A DNA stretch of 64,000 nucleotides, from positions 1 to 64,000 of the forward strand of contig CAYXDO010000020.1 of assembly GCA_964463485.1 (NCBI GenBank), read 5' to 3'. The position numbers were made by a program, and so were the translations under genes. Below the pieces are notes generated by a model that ran no database searches, had not been told where the DNA came from, and saw only the letters and a list, made by a program, of their open reading frames with translations. This document shows positions 8,137-17,510 of the stretch, piece by piece. The number at the start of each line of letters is the position of its first letter. Position 1 is the stretch's first letter. The DNA comes from CAYXDO01 sp964463485. GTDB lineage: Bacteria; Myxococcota; Kuafuiibacteriia; Kuafuiibacteriales; Kuafuiibacteriaceae.

Positions 8137-11100
8137 TCACCGATGGATCGAGGGGAGGAACACTTGTGTGATCAGGCGCGGGTTCTTGATGGCCTGACCG
8201 CGCATCCACTCGGCAGCGGCGGTCACGAGGGCTCGGCCGGCGTCGCCTCCGAGGAGCTCCCCGCGACGGAACCGACACACCGAAGCATAGAGAGCCATCT
8301 GAGTTTCCTCGAAAATTCGCTCCGCCCGCTCCAGAGATTCGAGCGCTTCGGCGTCCCTGCGTTTCAAGATCGAAATGCCGGCTCGGGTGAGGGCGGCGAG
8401 GCCGTCCGCCCATCGGACCCGTTCGTCGTCGAGCTGATCGGCCTCGAAAGCGGCGACTGAAATCAAATCGCCGACGTCTCCACCTTCTTCGGCCGCAGCG
8501 AGGGCGGCCCGAGCACGGGCAGCCGCGACGTCGACCCGGAGGAACTGGGTTCGCGTCAGCATGGATGACTTGAGGCGGGTGGCTTCGGCCTCGACGACCT
8601 CGAAGGCCTCCGTCCCTCGGCCGAGGTAGATACACGAGCGCGCGCGGGCGAGGAGGGCGAGGCAGTGTTGGAGGTGGTAGCCGGAGTGCGACCATCGCCC
8701 CATGGCTTCATCGACGAGGCGGCGAGCACGCTCGGGATTGTCGGCGGCGAGCCATACGAAGTTCGAGTGTCCGATTCGGTGGGACGTGCTCTGGAGCAGG
8801 TCTCCGCGAATCTCCGCTTCGTCCATGTGGTAATTCACAAAGCGGGAGAGCTCGGAGATCTTGCCGAGAAAATAGAGCGCGCCGTGGAAGAAGATGCGGG
8901 CGAGCGCGAGCTCCCAGAACGCTCCGGTGCACGTGTCTCTCAGTTGGTGGTCGGCGCGATCGAGCTGAGTCATGGCGTCGGTCCACCGGCCGCTGAGAAA
9001 CGAGGTAGCGCCGCGGGAGACCGCGACGAGGGCCATCGCGTGGGGATGCTGCAGGCGAGAGGCGGTCTCTTCGGCCATCGAGATCAGCTCGAGGGCTCGC
9101 TTTTCGGACTTCGATCCGGCGGCGCCGGCGTAGGTAGCCTCCATCGCGACGGCCCGGACGAAGCGGTAGGGATCGCCGGCGTTGATGGCTTCGAGGATGT
9201 GTCGAGCCTGGAAGTCGGCGCCCCTGAGGAAGTCGACCAAGCCGAGCCCGGTCGCGGCGCCCCACAGGATGTCGACGCGCAGGAGCGTCTCCTTGTCCTG
9301 CGACTCCGGGGGCCGTTCGGTGAAGCTGAGTCCTTTTTTCCAGAGCTGAGCCTGCTTGAGCATGCGCGAAGCGAACGCGCCCTTGGTCGTGCGGGGGACC
9401 TTCATCTCCACCGCTTCGAGCACTTGATCGAGGACGGCGAGCCCGGTGTCGACGTGTCCGCTCAAGAGGTACTGCTCCATGGCGTGCCGCTTGAGCTCGA
9501 TGGAGCGATCGCGATCGGCGGTGCGAGCGGAGTCGAGATAGATGCGGGCGGCCTCCGCGCCTCGCCCCGCGTTGGCGAGGGCGCTGGCCAACTTGATCGA
9601 GAGCTCTCGTCGCGAGCTCAGGTCACGTTCCAGAGGGAGCGCGGTGCGATAGAGCGCGGCCGCGCGATCGAACGCCAAGCTCCGGGCCGCTTGATCTCCG
9701 GCCGCCGCCGCGTGCTGCCCTGCGGCGCGGTCGTCTCCAGACTCTTTGTAATGAAAGAAGAGCGCTTCGTGATCGTCACGACGACGGGCTTCGAGGGCGC
9801 GCGCGAGGTCTCGATGTCGCTCTGCGAGCTTCTCTTTACCCAACCCGCGGTTCACCGCGGCGCGAATTCGATCGTGGTAGGTTTCCAAGATCTCCGAGCC
9901 GCTCGTCTGCGCCGTACGGACCAGGTGCGCCGCGCGCAGCGCCTCGAGGACTCCGGACTCGTCTCGCGCGCTGAGCTCGGCGGCCCACGCCGCCACGTCG
10001 CGCTCGATGGGTCGACCGGCCACGGCGACGACCTCGAGCAACCTTCGCGCGGGCTCCGCGAGCTTGGCCAGCCGGCGCTCGAAGATCGCATCCAACCTGA
10101 TCTCCGGATCCGATCCCTGAGTTACGGATTCTTTGCGTGCGTACCGCGCGAGCACGTCGACGAAGAACGGGCTGCCCGCGGCTTCGTGTGCGATCTCCTC
10201 GGCTCGACGCTGGGCGGCGTCGTCGGATCGCGCGAGGTGAGTCAGCGCGAGGTCGACGGCCTCCGCGTCGGACAAGGCCCCCACGGTGAGCGAGCGCACC
10301 TCGGTCTCCGGCGCCAAGCGCGCGCGAAGCACTTCGAGCAACGCTGGGCTCGTGGCTTCGTCTTCGGATCGAAAACAGGCGATCAGGAGCAACGGGGGTG
10401 GGTCCGGAGGTCCGAACAAGTCGATGAGGAGCGCGGCGCTGTCGGTATCGCTCCACTGAAGGTCGTCGATGAACAGCACGACCGGACGATCGGCGGCGAT
10501 GCGCGCCAAGAGATCTTTGAGCGCGCGGAAGGCCCGCCGCCGAAGCTCCTGCTGATCGGGAGTCTGAGCGGGCAGGCGCGGGGCCCGCGCCACGGCCTCT
10601 ACTCTCTCGAGCACGGGGAACAATCGCGCGAGCGCTCGAACGCCGCGAGGAATGAAGAGATTGATCTCGTCCTTGGGGAGTCGCGACAAGTAACGGGAGA
10701 GTGCGTCGATCGAGCTGTCGAGGGCCTTGAAGGGGACGTTCTCTCGCTCGTAGCAGCGACCGGAGAACACGACGACGTCTTCACGACGTCGAAGGTCGTG
10801 AAGGAATTGCTTTACGAGGGTCGTCTTCCCGATGCCGGAATCGCCGCGAACGTACAGCGCGACGGGTCGATTCTTGGAAGCAGCGAAGGCTTCGTCGAGC
10901 GAGGCGAGGTGGCGGTTGCGACCGATGAACGGGCCGCCTTTGCCGGGGACCTGATCTGGATCTTCGGAGAGCCCGAAGCTCGAAATCGAGCTCTGTGATT
11001 TTGCGCCTCCCAAGCGTTCGAGGATCGCGGCGCCGGAGGGTCGGCGATCTGGATCGCGGTCGAGGAGCTCCGAGCAGAGAGTCTCCAGATCGGCAGGGAC

Positions 11101-12009
11101 TCCGGACACGAAGGAGCTCGGCGCGGGCGCCGCCTCTCGATTCTTGCGAACGAGCACGTCGAGGCCAGCGCCCGGAAACGGGAGCTGCCCGGTCAGCGCC
11201 TCGAAGAGCATCACGCCGACGCTGTACCAATCGGCGGCCGATGAGAGGGTCTCCTCAGTGCCCTGCTCCGGCGCCATGTACGCGAAGGTTCCGGCGAGCC
11301 CGGCGGAAGACGCACCGCTCGACGACTCTTTCAAGTTCGTGGCGACCTCGAGCGCGACGCCGAAATCCAAAATCACCACACGTCCCGAACGCGTCACCAG
11401 CACGTTCGAAGGTTTGATGTCGCGATGGAGAAGGCCCGACCGGTGGAGCGCCGACAGCCCATCCACGAGCTGTCGCAACGACGAGTAGAGTCGCGGAAGG
11501 TTGAGGTTGGGTCGGATCCCTTCTTGCTGGGGGATCGGGAGGGGCGACAAGGGCACCATCCGCGCCATCGATTTCAACGTGTGCTTGGCGGTGCTCACGG
11601 TCGTGGAGACTTCGGTGATCTCGTCTTCGACCAGGAGCTTCGTCTTCGGCGCGCGCGCGACGTCCATCGTGTTGTGCTCTTCTTCGTCCGGTCGCGTGAC
11701 GTAGTCGATGAAGCTCGAACCGCGCACGAGCTCCATCGTGAAGAACCAAAGGTCACCTTCGTTCACGAGCTCGTGCAGGGTCACCAAGTTCGGGTGGCTG
11801 ACACCAGCGAGCGACCGGAACTCCTTCTTGAGGCGGTAGATCGCGGTCGCATCGGCGAAACGCAGCGTCTTGAGCGCAACGTCTAGGCCCCGTTGGCGGT
11901 CGTAGGCGTGATAGACGACGCCCATTCCGCCCGACCCGATTCGCTTGCGAACGGAGAAGCGCGCGGTGCCGCGAAACTCTTCGTTCACGGGAGGACCTAG
12001 CTCGCGCAC
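8137..12009 (-). CDS. PknK-like Ser/Thr protein kinase with AAA ATPase and TPR-like sensor region
   Basis: A 1290-residue cytoplasmic protein. The kinase domain (about 18-335) has GSGGMG (25-30), K47, H195RD in HRDIKPSN, D215FG and APE (246-248), so it should be active. An unusual 60-residue insert (about 108-167) separates the lobes. An STAND/AAA module follows: FIGRNRHL, Walker A GDSGIGKT (389-396), Walker B VLFIDDLQWSD (510-521). The C-terminal 600 residues are alpha-helical and TPR-like. This is the PknK architecture common in myxobacteria, where the C-terminal part senses partners and ATP-driven assembly controls the kinase. No transmembrane segment is seen. The target is unknown; FHA proteins at 4195 and 23616 are possible readers. 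Confidence 0.92.
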   Translation of the reverse strand: MRELGPPVNEEFRGTARFSVRKRIGSGGMGVVYHAYDRQRGLDVALKTLRFADATAIYRLKKEFRSLAGVSHPNLVTLHELVNEGDLWFFTMELVRGSSFIDYVTRPDEEEHNTMDVARAPKTKLLVEDEITEVSTTVSTAKHTLKSMARMVPLSPLPIPQQEGIRPNLNLPRLYSSLRQLVDGLSALHRSGLLHRDIKPSNVLVTRSGRVVILDFGVALEVATNLKESSSGASSAGLAGTFAYMAPEQGTEETLSSAADWYSVGVMLFEALTGQLPFPGAGLDVLVRKNREAAPAPSSFVSGVPADLETLCSELLDRDPDRRPSGAAILERLGGAKSQSSISSFGLSEDPDQVPGKGGPFIGRNRHLASLDEAFAASKNRPVALYVRGDSGIGKTTLVKQFLHDLRRREDVVVFSGRCYERENVPFKALDSSIDALSRYLSRLPKDEINLFIPRGVRALARLFPVLERVEAVARAPRLPAQTPDQQELRRRAFRALKDLLARIAADRPVVLFIDDLQWSDTDSAALLIDLFGPPDPPPLLLIACFRSEDEATSPALLEVLRARLAPETEVRSLTVGALSDAEAVDLALTHLARSDDAAQRRAEEIAHEAAGSPFFVDVLARYARKESVTQGSDPEIRLDAIFERRLAKLAEPARRLLEVVAVAGRPIERDVAAWAAELSARDESGVLEALRAAHLVRTAQTSGSEILETYHDRIRAAVNRGLGKEKLAERHRDLARALEARRRDDHEALFFHYKESGDDRAAGQHAAAAGDQAARSLAFDRAAALYRTALPLERDLSSRRELSIKLASALANAGRGAEAARIYLDSARTADRDRSIELKRHAMEQYLLSGHVDTGLAVLDQVLEAVEMKVPRTTKGAFASRMLKQAQLWKKGLSFTERPPESQDKETLLRVDILWGAATGLGLVDFLRGADFQARHILEAINAGDPYRFVRAVAMEATYAGAAGSKSEKRALELISMAEETASRLQHPHAMALVAVSRGATSFLSGRWTDAMTQLDRADHQLRDTCTGAFWELALARIFFHGALYFLGKISELSRFVNYHMDEAEIRGDLLQSTSHRIGHSNFVWLAADNPERARRLVDEAMGRWSHSGYHLQHCLALLARARSCIYLGRGTEAFEVVEAEATRLKSSMLTRTQFLRVDVAAARARAALAAAEEGGDVGDLISVAAFEADQLDDERVRWADGLAALTRAGISILKRRDAEALESLERAERIFEETQMALYASVCRFRRGELLGGDAGRALVTAAAEWMRGQAIKNPRLITQVFLPSIHR

Positions 12010-12060
12010 TCGGCGCTCATCTTTCGGGATCGGGAGGGCGAGTCAAGAATCGACCGAGAC

Positions 12061-13983
12061 TCAGATCGTCTCGAGGAAGGCCACGAGGTCTTGCAGCTCG
12101 GAGTCGGAGAGCGTCGAGGTGTCACCCTCCAACCCATCGCGCGCGCGAAGCACCGCGGACTCGATCGTCGGGAGGGATCCATCGTGGCTGTAGGGCGCGG
12201 TGGTGACGAGATTCTTGAGGGGCCGGGTCTTCATCTCCACGCCACGAACCGTGTGGTTGAGGCCGTCGGAAAATCGCTCGCCCGAGTGGCACGACACACA
12301 ACCCACGTCGGCGCGCTCGAAGATTTGGCGCCCGCGGATCGCCGCGGGATCGTCCTTGGATCGAGGCAAGTCGGCGTCACGTGTCGAATCGATGTAGATC
12401 TCGATCGCGCGCGCGTCGCTGTCGCTCATGAAAACGCCGCCCATCAGGCCTTGGCTGGTGGCCCTCGCGTCCGCCGCCACCGAGGGTTGCTGGCCTTGCC
12501 AACCCACCGGCGCGGTCGAGGACACTTTGCCGGCGAGTGAGGGGGTCATGCGCGCGCCCCGCGTGAAGGTCCAAACGAGGCCGTCATCGCGACCGTCGAA
12601 GTGGCAGGTCGCGCAACTCACCCCAGAGCCGCTCGAAGCCATCCGACCGTCCCCGACGGCGTAAAAGAGCCTGCGGCCGAGATCGACGTCCGCGGGAAGC
12701 GCGAGCGGAGCCACCTCGATCCGCCCCGCGGTAGGCAGCGCATTTCCGCCCGCGATGAGCGGAACGGCCTCGTCCGATGAGTTCCCGTCGAGGGCCTTCT
12801 CGACGGCCGAGAGATCGATCGTGGCGATCGCGCGATCGAGGAAGCCATAGACGTAGGCGCGTTCGGCGGACACGAGCGACACGCCCCGCGGTCCGGCGTC
12901 GGTCCGAATCGTGAGAGTCGTGCGGAAAGCGAAATTGGGGCCGCCTGGAAACGCGACATCCGCCTGCGCTTTGCCGAAGAAGACGTCGAGGATCCCGGAG
13001 GGATCGGGGTCGGGTTCCGAGTGAAACGCCAACACCGAGCTCGCACCTTCGATCGTCGCGAGCACGGTCGCGCCTTCGGCGGCGAAGCCCACGGCCGATG
13101 GGTAGCCTACGACGGGGCCCGATTGATCGAAGCCCGCCACGCGAACGACCTCGATGGGATCGCCGGAAGGAACGCCCGCGCCGTCGAGCGGGACCAAAAC
13201 CACGACGGGGTTGAAGCGTCCCGCGTCATAACCTCCCCCGGTCGGTACGCTCACGTCGGATCCGTCTTGAACGACGGCGTTGTTGTCTACGTAGATCGCG
13301 GGCACTGCCAACTTCTCGCCGCTCGGATCGACCGCGGGATCTCCAGTGAGCCGCAGCGACATCGGTGAGGTTCGTCCGTCTCTGAAGTCGGCCGTCATCT
13401 GTTCGGGCACCGTGATCGGCGTGGTCGCACCGGTCTCGAGATCGATGCGCGTCAAGGTGCCGCGGAAAGCGCTCGCGACGTACAACGAGGTCCCGCTCGG
13501 ATGGATCGCGAGCCATCGGGGCTCGTCACCCACTTCAAAGCTCCTCAGGAGCGCGAGCGAGGTGGCGTCGATCTCATCGATTCGTCCGGACAGAGAGGAG
13601 GCCACGAAGACTCGATCTTGCGCGAGAGATGCTACGACCCCAATGGGTTCCGCGCCCACGGCGATCCGGTTCACTTCCCTGAACGATCCGTCGTCGAGCA
13701 ACACCGCGACCGCTCGTTCGCCGCGTAGCGTGACGAAGAGTCGGTCGCCGGCGCGCGCGATGCGCGTGGGCTCGAGGCCGACTTCGAGCGGCGTCACTTC
13801 GCCGCTTTGGACGTTCACACGCGAGACCGATCGGTTGTCGACGTTGGCCACGTAGAGCAGCCCGTAGTCTGCCGAAGCGACGATAGGCTGACTTCCCGTG
13901 GGCTTTTGGGTATCGGTGCCGGAGCACGCGAAGAGGACGGTGGAGGCGAAAGAAGCGACGAGGGGGGCTCGAAACACAGACAT
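12061..13983 (-). CDS. Beta-propeller di-haem cytochrome c lipoprotein
   Basis: A 640-residue exported lipoprotein (lipobox LFAC near residue 20 from the chosen ATG). Residues about 30-400 contain propeller blades of the YVTN type (YGLLYVANVDNRSVSRVNV, RVFVASSLSGRIDEID, TSLYVASAFRGTLTRID). The C-terminal 230 residues carry two haem-c sites, CATCH and CVSCH, plus RGVEMKTRPLKNLVTTAPYSHDGSLPTIESAV, a signature of the MauG/di-haem peroxidase superfamily. It is probably a periplasmic electron-transfer or peroxidase-like enzyme. A start 18 bases earlier (GTG 14001) is possible, but ATG 13983 gives a standard signal peptide. Confidence 0.85.
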   Translation of the reverse strand: MSVFRAPLVASFASTVLFACSGTDTQKPTGSQPIVASADYGLLYVANVDNRSVSRVNVQSGEVTPLEVGLEPTRIARAGDRLFVTLRGERAVAVLLDDGSFREVNRIAVGAEPIGVVASLAQDRVFVASSLSGRIDEIDATSLALLRSFEVGDEPRWLAIHPSGTSLYVASAFRGTLTRIDLETGATTPITVPEQMTADFRDGRTSPMSLRLTGDPAVDPSGEKLAVPAIYVDNNAVVQDGSDVSVPTGGGYDAGRFNPVVVLVPLDGAGVPSGDPIEVVRVAGFDQSGPVVGYPSAVGFAAEGATVLATIEGASSVLAFHSEPDPDPSGILDVFFGKAQADVAFPGGPNFAFRTTLTIRTDAGPRGVSLVSAERAYVYGFLDRAIATIDLSAVEKALDGNSSDEAVPLIAGGNALPTAGRIEVAPLALPADVDLGRRLFYAVGDGRMASSGSGVSCATCHFDGRDDGLVWTFTRGARMTPSLAGKVSSTAPVGWQGQQPSVAADARATSQGLMGGVFMSDSDARAIEIYIDSTRDADLPRSKDDPAAIRGRQIFERADVGCVSCHSGERFSDGLNHTVRGVEMKTRPLKNLVTTAPYSHDGSLPTIESAVLRARDGLEGDTSTLSDSELQDLVAFLETI

Positions 13984-14066
13984 GCGGGAGCACATTTCCA
14001 CGTTCCGTGCCAGATTCGCAACCTAGGCCGGCGGGGGTCGGGTGCGAAGGGAGAGTGGCAGTGGTG

Positions 14067-14756
14067 TCAGGCGCCCGCGACCTCGAGGCAGTATCCCACT
14101 CCGCGAAGGCTTCGAAACCGGTAGGCCGCGCCTTCGCGCCAACCGAGCTTGCGCTTGAGGCTGGAGACGAAGTTATCGACGGTGCGGACGTCGACGACGA
14201 CGCCGGCGCCCCAGACCACGTCGATGATCTCGTCTCGCGAGAGTGCCTTGCCGCGGCGCTCGACGAAGAGCCGCAGGATGTCGAACTCCGTTCGGGTGAG
14301 CTCCACGCGACCCTTGGGGCCGAGGAGGGCGCGGGCGCCGACGTCGAGCACGAAGTCTGCGAACCGAAGCTCTGGAGCCTGGGGATTGGGGTCTGCGCGA
14401 CGAAGCAGCGCTCGCACGCGCGCGAGCAGCTCGCGGAGGCGGTACGGCTTCTCCAAGTAGTCGTCGGCGCCGGCCTCGAACCCGCGCACGATGTCGTCTT
14501 CGAGGGTCCGAGCGGTGAGCATGAAGACCCGCGCCTTGCGCCCCGCCGACCGCAGCTCCCGGCACAGCGTGTACCCATCCACGTCCGGGAGCATCACGTC
14601 GAGGACGACCAAGTCTGGGTCCTCGCTGGCCAGGCGATCGCGAGCGGCTCGCCCCGAGTCGGCCACGGAAACCTCATAACCTTCGTCAGAAAGTACGTCC
14701 GCCAGCCCGATGCGCAGGCTCTCTTCGTCTTCCACGACTAGAATCTTGATGCTCAC
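14067..14756 (-). CDS. OmpR/PhoB-type response regulator (orphan)
   Basis: A 229-residue two-domain regulator. The receiver has acidic residues E9/D10, phosphoacceptor D53 in VVLDVMLPDVDG, T81 and K103 in LEKPYRLRE. The C-terminal winged helix ends TVDNFVSSLKRKLG...YRFRSLRGVGYCLEV, typical of OmpR-family DNA binding. Start GTG. No histidine kinase is adjacent. It is divergent from the serine hydrolase gene at 14806, with about 50 bases between them, so it may control that gene from a shared promoter region. Confidence 0.93.
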   Translation of the reverse strand: MSIKILVVEDEESLRIGLADVLSDEGYEVSVADSGRAARDRLASEDPDLVVLDVMLPDVDGYTLCRELRSAGRKARVFMLTARTLEDDIVRGFEAGADDYLEKPYRLRELLARVRALLRRADPNPQAPELRFADFVLDVGARALLGPKGRVELTRTEFDILRLFVERRGKALSRDEIIDVVWGAGVVVDVRTVDNFVSSLKRKLGWREGAAYRFRSLRGVGYCLEVAGA

Positions 14757-14805
14757 CGCTTCGACGAGTCTCCCATGACGCCCTCATCGTGTACCATCCA
14801 ACGCC

Positions 14806-15873
14806 GTGCGTAGACTACTCGCGGCGAGCCTCATGGCGCTCGCCTCCCCCTCGGCACGGGCCGACGCCCTTCGCGAAGACGCCGAGCTCACCGAAAAATG
14901 GACGAAAGGCCTCGAAAAGACCCTTCAGGACATCTCGCGGACTTTCAAAGGTGAGATCGCGCTCTACGTGTCCGACGACTCAGCAGGAGTGACCTTCCGC
15001 CACAACGTCGAAAAGCCGAGCTACCTCGCCTCCGCGGTGAAATTCCCGTTCATGGTCGAAGTCTTCCGACAGCGACACCTCGGCACGCTCAACTTCGACG
15101 AAGAAATTCCGTATACCGAGGAAGACGTCCGTGACGGCGCTCCGCGACTGAACAAGGAACCCTTCGGAAAGAGATTCAAGATCAAAACTCTGCTCGAATT
15201 CATGATTCAAGCCAGCGACAACTCAGCCAGCGACATGCTCGCTCGTCGCGTCGGCCTCGAAAACGTCAACCTCGGCCTCAAGACGCTCGGCTTCGAAGGC
15301 TTCGGCCGATTCACTTATCTCATCGACGTTCGCCGCGGAATGTATCGAGAGCTCGGCCACCGCGTCGACGACCTGACTCCGGTGCAGATCCGAGACATTC
15401 GATGGACGCCGATCTGGGATCCTCAGGCCAAGAAAGTCGCCGAGCTCCTCGGCCTCCCGCATGGCTCGATCACCAAAGAAAAACTCCAAACCGCGCTCCT
15501 CGCTTACTACGACACCAGCTCCAACTTCGCCCGAGTCGACGCGTATGGACAGGTCCTCGAGTCGTTGGCGCGACGAAAGCTCATCAGCCCCGAGGCGAGC
15601 GAAGAGATGCTCGCGATCATGTACGGGTCCAAGACGAGCACCGCGCGGCTCCTCGGAAAGTTGGCCCCCGGCACGAGAGTCGCTCACAAGACCGGAAGTC
15701 AATACGAGCGGATCTGCGACATGGGAGTCATCGACCTCCCTGACGGAAAGCCGCTGATCGTCACCTGCTGCATCTCCGGCGGCAACGATCGGGTCAAAGC
15801 CGAGGCTGCGGTCGCCGAGCTCGCCAAGACCGCTTTCGATCTCGCGCTCCCTTCTCATCCCAAGCCGAGCTGA
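14806..15873 (+). CDS. Exported serine hydrolase, class A beta-lactamase fold
   Basis: A 355-residue protein with a signal peptide ending SARA (about residue 19). It has the three penicillin-recognising motifs: S76AVK79 (SxxK), S137DN139 and K295TG297. No ExxLN motif equivalent to Glu166 of true class A beta-lactamases stands out in the spacing between SDN and KTG, so hydrolysis of beta-lactams is uncertain; a peptidase or esterase role is equally possible. It is paralogous to the protein at 16115 (shared VKFPFMVE/VKIAFMVE, EEDVRDG, SLIDVRR-like and YERICDMG/YGRICDMG segments). Start GTG. Confidence 0.85.
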   Translation: MRRLLAASLMALASPSARADALREDAELTEKWTKGLEKTLQDISRTFKGEIALYVSDDSAGVTFRHNVEKPSYLASAVKFPFMVEVFRQRHLGTLNFDEEIPYTEEDVRDGAPRLNKEPFGKRFKIKTLLEFMIQASDNSASDMLARRVGLENVNLGLKTLGFEGFGRFTYLIDVRRGMYRELGHRVDDLTPVQIRDIRWTPIWDPQAKKVAELLGLPHGSITKEKLQTALLAYYDTSSNFARVDAYGQVLESLARRKLISPEASEEMLAIMYGSKTSTARLLGKLAPGTRVAHKTGSQYERICDMGVIDLPDGKPLIVTCCISGGNDRVKAEAAVAELAKTAFDLALPSHPKPS

Positions 15874-15944
15874 CTCGATCACCGCGGGCTCCGCTGGGTG
15901 CACGACCAAGCGACATATCGACGATCATCGCTCGGCGCTGGGCA

Positions 15945-16044
15945 AACCACAGAGGACACAGAGCAGGGACGCAGAGAACACAGAGGATTTTTTGAGAAAA
16001 GTCCTTCGTGCCCTCCGTGTTCCTTCTCTGTGCTCTCCGTGGTT
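15945..16044. repeat. ACAGAGG-type imperfect palindromic repeat
   Basis: Left arm AACCACAGAGGACACAGAG and right arm (reverse complement) AACCACGGAGAGCACAGAG are imperfect inverted repeats enclosing about 60 bases, so the whole 100-base unit can fold into a long hairpin. Near-identical CCACAGAGGACACAGAG units are known as dispersed intergenic repeats in several unrelated bacterial phyla. It lies between the two serine hydrolase paralogues. Confidence 0.75.
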
Positions 16045-16114
16045 CATACGGAGGTTGGACTGAATCGCCGCAGGTCGGTCGTGCACCCGGCTCCGCTCGA
16101 CCGAAACTCGAAGT

Positions 16115-17437
16115 GTGGAGTCTCGAGGCGCTTTGATGCTAGCGTGGACGAGCTTGGTCTCTCTCCGACTGCTGGCCCAAAGCGCCTGCGCGCTTGCGCT
16201 CCTCTCGGCTCCGCTCGCCCATGCCGCCGAACGACCTCGAATGCACGCCTTTCCGGAATGGCCCGTGCGTCTCCAGAGCGAAGTGCTTCGCGCGAGCAAG
16301 ACGTTCACCGGCGAGCTGCACGTCTTCGTCAAAGACATCCCCACCGGCGTCCAGTACAGCTACAACTCCTCCACGCCCACGTATCTGGCCTCCTGCGTGA
16401 AGATCGCCTTCATGGTGGAGCTCTTCCGCCAGGTCAGAGTGGGCAAGATCAACCTCTCCGATCAGATCGAGTACTCCGAGGAGGACGTCCGCGACGGCTC
16501 CCCGGTCTTTGGCTACCTCGCTCCAGGCACCAAAGTGCCCGTCCAGGTGGCGCTCGAGGCGATGATTCATCACAGCGACAACGCGGCGAGCGACCTCGTC
16601 GTTCGAACCGTTGGCATCGACAACGTCAACCGAACTCTCAAGGAGCTCGGCTATCGGTTCGGCCCGATCACCTCGCTCATCGACGTTCGCCGCCTCGTGT
16701 ACGGGCGGCTCGACCCCCGTGTGGAGACCTTGAGCGCCAAGGAGATTCGCTCCATCGGTTTCGCCAAGGGAGGTGAGGAAAGAGCGCTCAAGCTGAGTGA
16801 GACGCTCGGGGAGCTCCCGGGAACCTTCACCATTCCGGACGTGCACCGGGCCTTCGTCGAGTATTACGGTACCGGCTACAACTCGGCGGCCATGGACGAG
16901 ACCGCCAGACTCATCGAGGACATCGTCCTCGGCCGCGTCGTGAGCACGCAGGCGAGCCGAGAGATGGTTCAAATCATGCTAGGTACCCGCACCGGCGAGC
17001 GTCGAATCAGGGCGGGCCTCCCGGACGGGACGCCCTTGGCCCACAAGACGGGAACTCAGTACGGCCGCATCTGCGACATGGGCGCGATGTACCTGGACGA
17101 AAATCACCCCGTGATCTTCTCCGCGTGCACCAAGTGGGGCCGCCGAGAGTCCTCCGAGGACCTCATCGCCCGCGTCGCCAAGAAGGCCTTCGACCTCATT
17201 CAAATGGAGACTCAGCCAGGCTTTCGGCAGGCGACCACTAGCTCGACCGCCGTGGGCGCCGATGACTTCGACCTCGCCTTCGGAACCGAGTCCAGCTCCC
17301 AGGACGGAGCGCTCACCGCCGCGGAGGAGCTTCTCGAAGAAAACTGGCAGAGGAAGAAGCCGGACAAGGCATCCGATCGCTCCAAGGGCAAGAAGAAGAA
17401 GAAGAAAAAGAAGGACGGCGACGGCAAGAACGAGTGA
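16115..17437 (+). CDS. Second exported serine hydrolase, class A beta-lactamase fold, Lys-rich tail
   Basis: A 440-residue paralogue of the 14806 protein. It has a signal peptide (LLAQSACALALLSAPLAHA), S93CVK96, S154DN156 and an HKTG motif in AHKTGTQYGRICDMG. The catalytic set is complete, but as in the paralogue no Glu166-type motif is obvious. After the domain ends near residue 370 there is an acidic/Ser-rich linker, then a tail with a run of nine lysines in the last 25 residues (KGKKKKKKKKDGDGKN). The basic tail could hold the exported enzyme on anionic surfaces or DNA. Start GTG 16115; ATG 16136 is an alternative that leaves the signal peptide intact. Confidence 0.84.
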   Translation: MESRGALMLAWTSLVSLRLLAQSACALALLSAPLAHAAERPRMHAFPEWPVRLQSEVLRASKTFTGELHVFVKDIPTGVQYSYNSSTPTYLASCVKIAFMVELFRQVRVGKINLSDQIEYSEEDVRDGSPVFGYLAPGTKVPVQVALEAMIHHSDNAASDLVVRTVGIDNVNRTLKELGYRFGPITSLIDVRRLVYGRLDPRVETLSAKEIRSIGFAKGGEERALKLSETLGELPGTFTIPDVHRAFVEYYGTGYNSAAMDETARLIEDIVLGRVVSTQASREMVQIMLGTRTGERRIRAGLPDGTPLAHKTGTQYGRICDMGAMYLDENHPVIFSACTKWGRRESSEDLIARVAKKAFDLIQMETQPGFRQATTSSTAVGADDFDLAFGTESSSQDGALTAAEELLEENWQRKKPDKASDRSKGKKKKKKKKDGDGKNE

Positions 17438-17466
17438 CGGCGCGGACAGGCCACCCCACCGCGCCG
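17438..17466. terminator. GC-rich stem-loop after the hydrolase gene
   Basis: CGGCGCGG (17438-17445) and CCGCGCCG (17459-17466) are perfect complements with a 13-base loop, starting directly after the TGA stop. No T-tract follows, so it may stabilise the 3' end or act as a weak terminator before the kinase gene. Confidence 0.35.
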
Positions 17467-17510
17467 GAATGCCGCTTTACGGGCCCTGAGAAAGGGGTAT
17501 CCTCCGAATC

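Noticed and set aside
8665..10998. 777-codon plus-strand open frame
   Set aside because: It mirrors the PknK-like kinase gene, a common effect in GC-rich DNA; no recognisable domain.
14806..17437. Calling the two serine hydrolases antibiotic-resistance beta-lactamases
   Set aside because: The Glu166-type motif is not found and context is envelope signalling, so resistance is not supported.
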